62,573 bases of DNA from an uncultured Clostridia bacterium. GTDB lineage: Bacteria > Bacillota > Clostridia > TANB77 > CAG-508. The DNA lies in the NCBI GenBank assembly GCA_948530865.1, contig CAOTKV010000002.1, positions 23,795-86,367 on the forward strand. The letters run 5' to 3'. The notes beneath the pieces were generated by a model. It saw nothing but the letters and a program-made list of their open reading frames with translations, did not search any database and was not told the origin of the DNA. Below, piece by piece: positions 59,912 through 62,573 of this stretch; position 1 is the stretch's first letter; every line of letters starts with the position of its first letter. Made by a program: the position numbers and the translations under genes.

Positions 59912-62405
59912 TTTCTTTTATAAGTGGGGAGTTTTCTTCTAATAAACTTTTAGCTTTTTCAAGAGCTTGTTCAAAAAAATTTTTAGACATTTCTTGTTGA
60001 TTTAATCCTTTATATATAATTCCTAAATTCTTTAAAGAAACTATTACATCTTTACTATTTTCGCCTAATCTACATCTTTCTTCATAAGCTTCTTTTACTA
60101 ATTTTAAAGCATTCTCGTAATCACCTTTATAAAAATAAGTCATTCCAATACCGTTTTTAGTATCAATTGTTTTTGGATGATTAGCTCCCAGTAATTTTAC
60201 TCTTTTTTCATATACTTCATTATATAAAGTTATAGACTCATCAAATCTGCTTAAATGAGATAAAACAATTGCCATATTATATAAAGTATTTATTGTTTCA
60301 GGATAATTTTCACCTAAAAATTCTTTTCTTTTTTTATAAACAACTTTTAATATCTCATATGCTTCTTCATTTTTTCCAAGCCTTGACATTGACATTGCTT
60401 TATTGTTATTTAATGCCAATATTTCTAAACTATTTTCATTAGTAATACTTATTAATTCATTATACATTTTTATTGCTTCTTCATGCATTCCTAATTGTGA
60501 ATATGTATTTATCATATTTCTTCTAGTTAATTTTTCATTTAATGAAATTCCTTCATCTAATATTCTTTGATATATTTCTAATGCTTTTTGTCTTTTTTCA
60601 ACTCTTGCATAGCTATTAGCTAACTTTTCTAATAAACATACATCATCTTCTTTTAAGATTTCTAATTTTTCCAAATATGCTTGTTCTAATAATTCTACTG
60701 CTTCTTGATTTTTTCCTATATAGGTATAAAGTTCTCCAAGCATTGCCTTTGCTAATATTTGAATTTCATTATCTTCTTTATTTCTTTCAATATAAGAATT
60801 TACAATTTGTAATGCAAAATTATATTCTCCTGCTCTTATTAGAGCATTTATATATTTTTGAGTAATTTCATTATTATTATTTAATCTTGCATTCACTATT
60901 TTCAAGACTTTTGCAACTTCAACAAACTTAAACATTCCTTCAAGTTTTTCTAAATGCTCTTTTATCCTGTTATAATTTTCTAATGCAACATCATCACAAT
61001 CTTGTTTTTCAATAGCTCTTTTGGCATATCCCAAAATAATTTCAACTTCTTGTTCAACAGTTAGTTTAGAATTTAACATATCCATATAATACTCTGACAT
61101 ATTATCATTAACTATTATTTTAATATCTTCTATACAACTTTTTCTTATTGAATCTCTTGCTATTTTAGATAGTGCATAATAACCATTATCATTTCTATCT
61201 ACAAATGATTTTTGTTTCAAATTATTATATCTAATATATGAAAAACATGTTATAAATTTACATCCTCTATTCCTTATAAATTCATCATTCCAGCTATCCA
61301 AACAAGCTAAATAGTATAAAATTTCTTGATCATTTATTCCCATATATCTAATTAAATTATCTGTTATTATTTCTAAATTTTTTTCAAATAAGCTTATATC
61401 TATTTCTTTATTTTCTTGTTTTGCAGTTATGTACTGTTCAATACATAAGCTTAGATACTTAGGAACACCTTCACATCTTTTCCAAATTTGTTTGCATAAT
61501 TCTAAATCATCCACTGACGCTTCTTTTAACAGCTTTACTGAATCACCTTCATTAAGTGGTAATAATTTATGTTTTATAACTTCAATTTTTTGTCTTTCTA
61601 TCTCTTCCCATTCTAACTCATCTCTTCCAGCTATTACCCACAATACATTTTTAGTATTTTGTATTACTCCATTTTCATTCCTTAACCATTTATCATTATT
61701 TTTCTGGTTACCTTTTCCAAAAGATTCTTTTTGAATCATTTCATATGTATCAATCAAAATTACTAAAGGAGAATTTAATTTAGAAACATTTTCATTTAAA
61801 TCAAATGCAAATGCATATTGTAAATATTCATACAGTTGCTCATATGAATCATCATCTAGATTCATATCATTTTTTCTTCCTCTTGTAATATTAGTTACAC
61901 CCATATCTATTAATTTAAAAATATTTACTGGAATTCCAAGAGGTCCAATTAAATCTTTAGCGATATCAATTATATTAGATACATTTTCATTTCTTGATAA
62001 TAACATTTGAAATTCTGGTTTATCTTTACTTATTCCTATTCTTTCATAATACTTATATAGTATTTGATCAAATTTGTCGAATTTAAATTTATATTCATCT
62101 ATAAGTTTATTTCTTAATTTTAATAAAATTTCCTCTTTACTTTGAGAAATATAATCAGATTCAACTTCTTTTTTTAAACAAAAATCCATATCGATTTTTA
62201 TACAGTATGATTTTTGACTTTTTATATCATTTTCTATTTTATTTAATAACTTACTTTTTCCAATTCCTGTCATTCCATAATAATTTATTATTTTATAATT
62301 TTCTTTACTTACAGAATTATAAATTTTCCAAAATTCTTCTATTTCTGAAATTCTGCCAACAAAACTCTTTTCATTTTGCTTTGGTAATATTAATTTAGAA
62401 TTCAT
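59895..62405 (-). CDS. STAND-type NTPase with C-terminal TPR array
   Basis: Start probably ATG 62405, overlapping the upstream stop by 11 bases; upstream ATGs at 62432 and 62453 are possible. 836 residues: F-V-G-R-I-S-E-I near 15, P-loop G-M-T-G-I-G-K-S at 44-51, Walker B-like L-V-I-L-I-D-T-Y-E near 215, W-V-I-A-G-R-D, then a helical region and from about 520 a run of TPRs (A-V-E-L-L-E-Q-A-Y; Y-S-Q-L-G-M-H-E-E-A-I-K-M-Y; Y-N-M-A-I-V-L-S-H-L). This is the layout of signal-sensing STAND ATPases, several of which are antiphage defence sensors. No effector domain is seen in this protein. Confidence 0.78.
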   Translation of the reverse strand: MNSKLILPKQNEKSFVGRISEIEEFWKIYNSVSKENYKIINYYGMTGIGKSKLLNKIENDIKSQKSYCIKIDMDFCLKKEVESDYISQSKEEILLKLRNKLIDEYKFKFDKFDQILYKYYERIGISKDKPEFQMLLSRNENVSNIIDIAKDLIGPLGIPVNIFKLIDMGVTNITRGRKNDMNLDDDSYEQLYEYLQYAFAFDLNENVSKLNSPLVILIDTYEMIQKESFGKGNQKNNDKWLRNENGVIQNTKNVLWVIAGRDELEWEEIERQKIEVIKHKLLPLNEGDSVKLLKEASVDDLELCKQIWKRCEGVPKYLSLCIEQYITAKQENKEIDISLFEKNLEIITDNLIRYMGINDQEILYYLACLDSWNDEFIRNRGCKFITCFSYIRYNNLKQKSFVDRNDNGYYALSKIARDSIRKSCIEDIKIIVNDNMSEYYMDMLNSKLTVEQEVEIILGYAKRAIEKQDCDDVALENYNRIKEHLEKLEGMFKFVEVAKVLKIVNARLNNNNEITQKYINALIRAGEYNFALQIVNSYIERNKEDNEIQILAKAMLGELYTYIGKNQEAVELLEQAYLEKLEILKEDDVCLLEKLANSYARVEKRQKALEIYQRILDEGISLNEKLTRRNMINTYSQLGMHEEAIKMYNELISITNENSLEILALNNNKAMSMSRLGKNEEAYEILKVVYKKRKEFLGENYPETINTLYNMAIVLSHLSRFDESITLYNEVYEKRVKLLGANHPKTIDTKNGIGMTYFYKGDYENALKLVKEAYEERCRLGENSKDVIVSLKNLGIIYKGLNQQEMSKNFFEQALEKAKSLLEENSPLIKEIENEM

Positions 62406-62573
62406 CTTTTTCCCCCACATTTCCGAATTCATATTGATTCTTCTCTTCTTCATATTTTTTCATATTTTCATCATAATCTTTATAACCTTTTGATATTTTC
62501 GTATATATTTTTTCCATAGAATTTATTAAAGAAATACAACTTTCTTCTGGATTATATATTAAATTTTCCAAAT
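62395..62573 (-). CDS. Partial gene upstream of the STAND ATPase (5' part beyond window)
   Basis: Open frame from the window edge to TAA 62395-62397 (59 codons with stop). The end is a Lys/Glu/Tyr-rich helix (Y-K-D-Y-D-E-N-M-K-K-Y-E-E-E-K-N). It overlaps the STAND gene, so it may code the effector or a partner in the same operon. Confidence 0.55.
   Translation of the reverse strand, partial: LENLIYNPEESCISLINSMEKIYTKISKGYKDYDENMKKYEEEKNQYEFGNVGEKDEF

Overview
The window is very AT-rich DNA from a Gram-positive Firmicute. I infer an uncultured gut Clostridia-type lineage from the gene order ylxM-ffh-rpsP-khpA-rimM-trmD-rplS, from sepF-divIVA, from phage families typical of Clostridia, and from the strong bias to A/T-ending codons. 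The exact lineage cannot be fixed from sequence reading alone.

Layout. (1) About 1-15.3 kb is the early half of a prophage. A leftward operon of about 30 small genes carries replication, recombination and late-regulator genes (RinA-like regulator, YopX, ASCH, HNH nuclease, RusA, replisome organizer, Spo0A-C-like, LysM, HTH). A lambda-like switch follows (Cro-like gene, S24-type repressor, three matching operators), then a HIRAN gene and a rightward tyrosine integrase. (2) 15.5-15.9 kb holds three tRNA-Gly genes whose 3' ends face the prophage; the nearest is an unusual variant and the probable attachment site. (3) 16-58.4 kb is a mostly leftward core chromosome: ribosome maturation and SRP, radA, a GH15 glucosidase, a beta-CASP nuclease, ftsK, rsmD, divIVA, sepF, miaA, mutL, an ECF sigma/anti-sigma pair, groESL with a CIRCE-type operator, pyrG, a DUF1846 protein, rlmB, lepA, a zincin, tsaD and an M50 protease. 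(4) 58.5-62.6 kb is accessory: a solitary cas6 between two remnants of an Rpn-type gene, and a STAND-type NTPase with TPRs.

Main discovery candidate. Five otherwise intact conserved genes (phage HNH nuclease, phage integrase, trmD, the beta-CASP nuclease and the DUF1846 protein) are each split by exactly one +1 frame change. In all five the site is an in-frame CGG followed by a purine (CGGA four times, CGGG once). Reading the four bases as one glycine restores the family sequence; Gly is the conserved residue at four sites, and at the fifth the residue is ambiguous. I found no other in-frame CGG in any native-looking gene; the four remaining in-frame CGG codons lie in two genes of foreign composition. 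One of the three tRNA-Gly genes has the anticodon loop CUUCCGA, with G at position 37 and a disturbed anticodon stem. It therefore presents U-C-C-G, the exact complement of the quadruplet CGGA, with U34 able to wobble to CGGG. Together these suggest a natural quadruplet-decoding (+1 frameshift) system in which CGGR means glycine. The prophage integrase needs it to obtain its catalytic tyrosine, and the prophage sits against the tRNA that would provide it.

How the parts may connect: TrmD makes the tRNA m1G37 modification known to suppress +1 frameshifting, and here trmD itself needs a +1 event, which raises the possibility of feedback. The alternative, a systematic sequencing artefact, is considered in the findings; it does not explain the constant codon phase, the absence of CGG elsewhere, or the tRNA.
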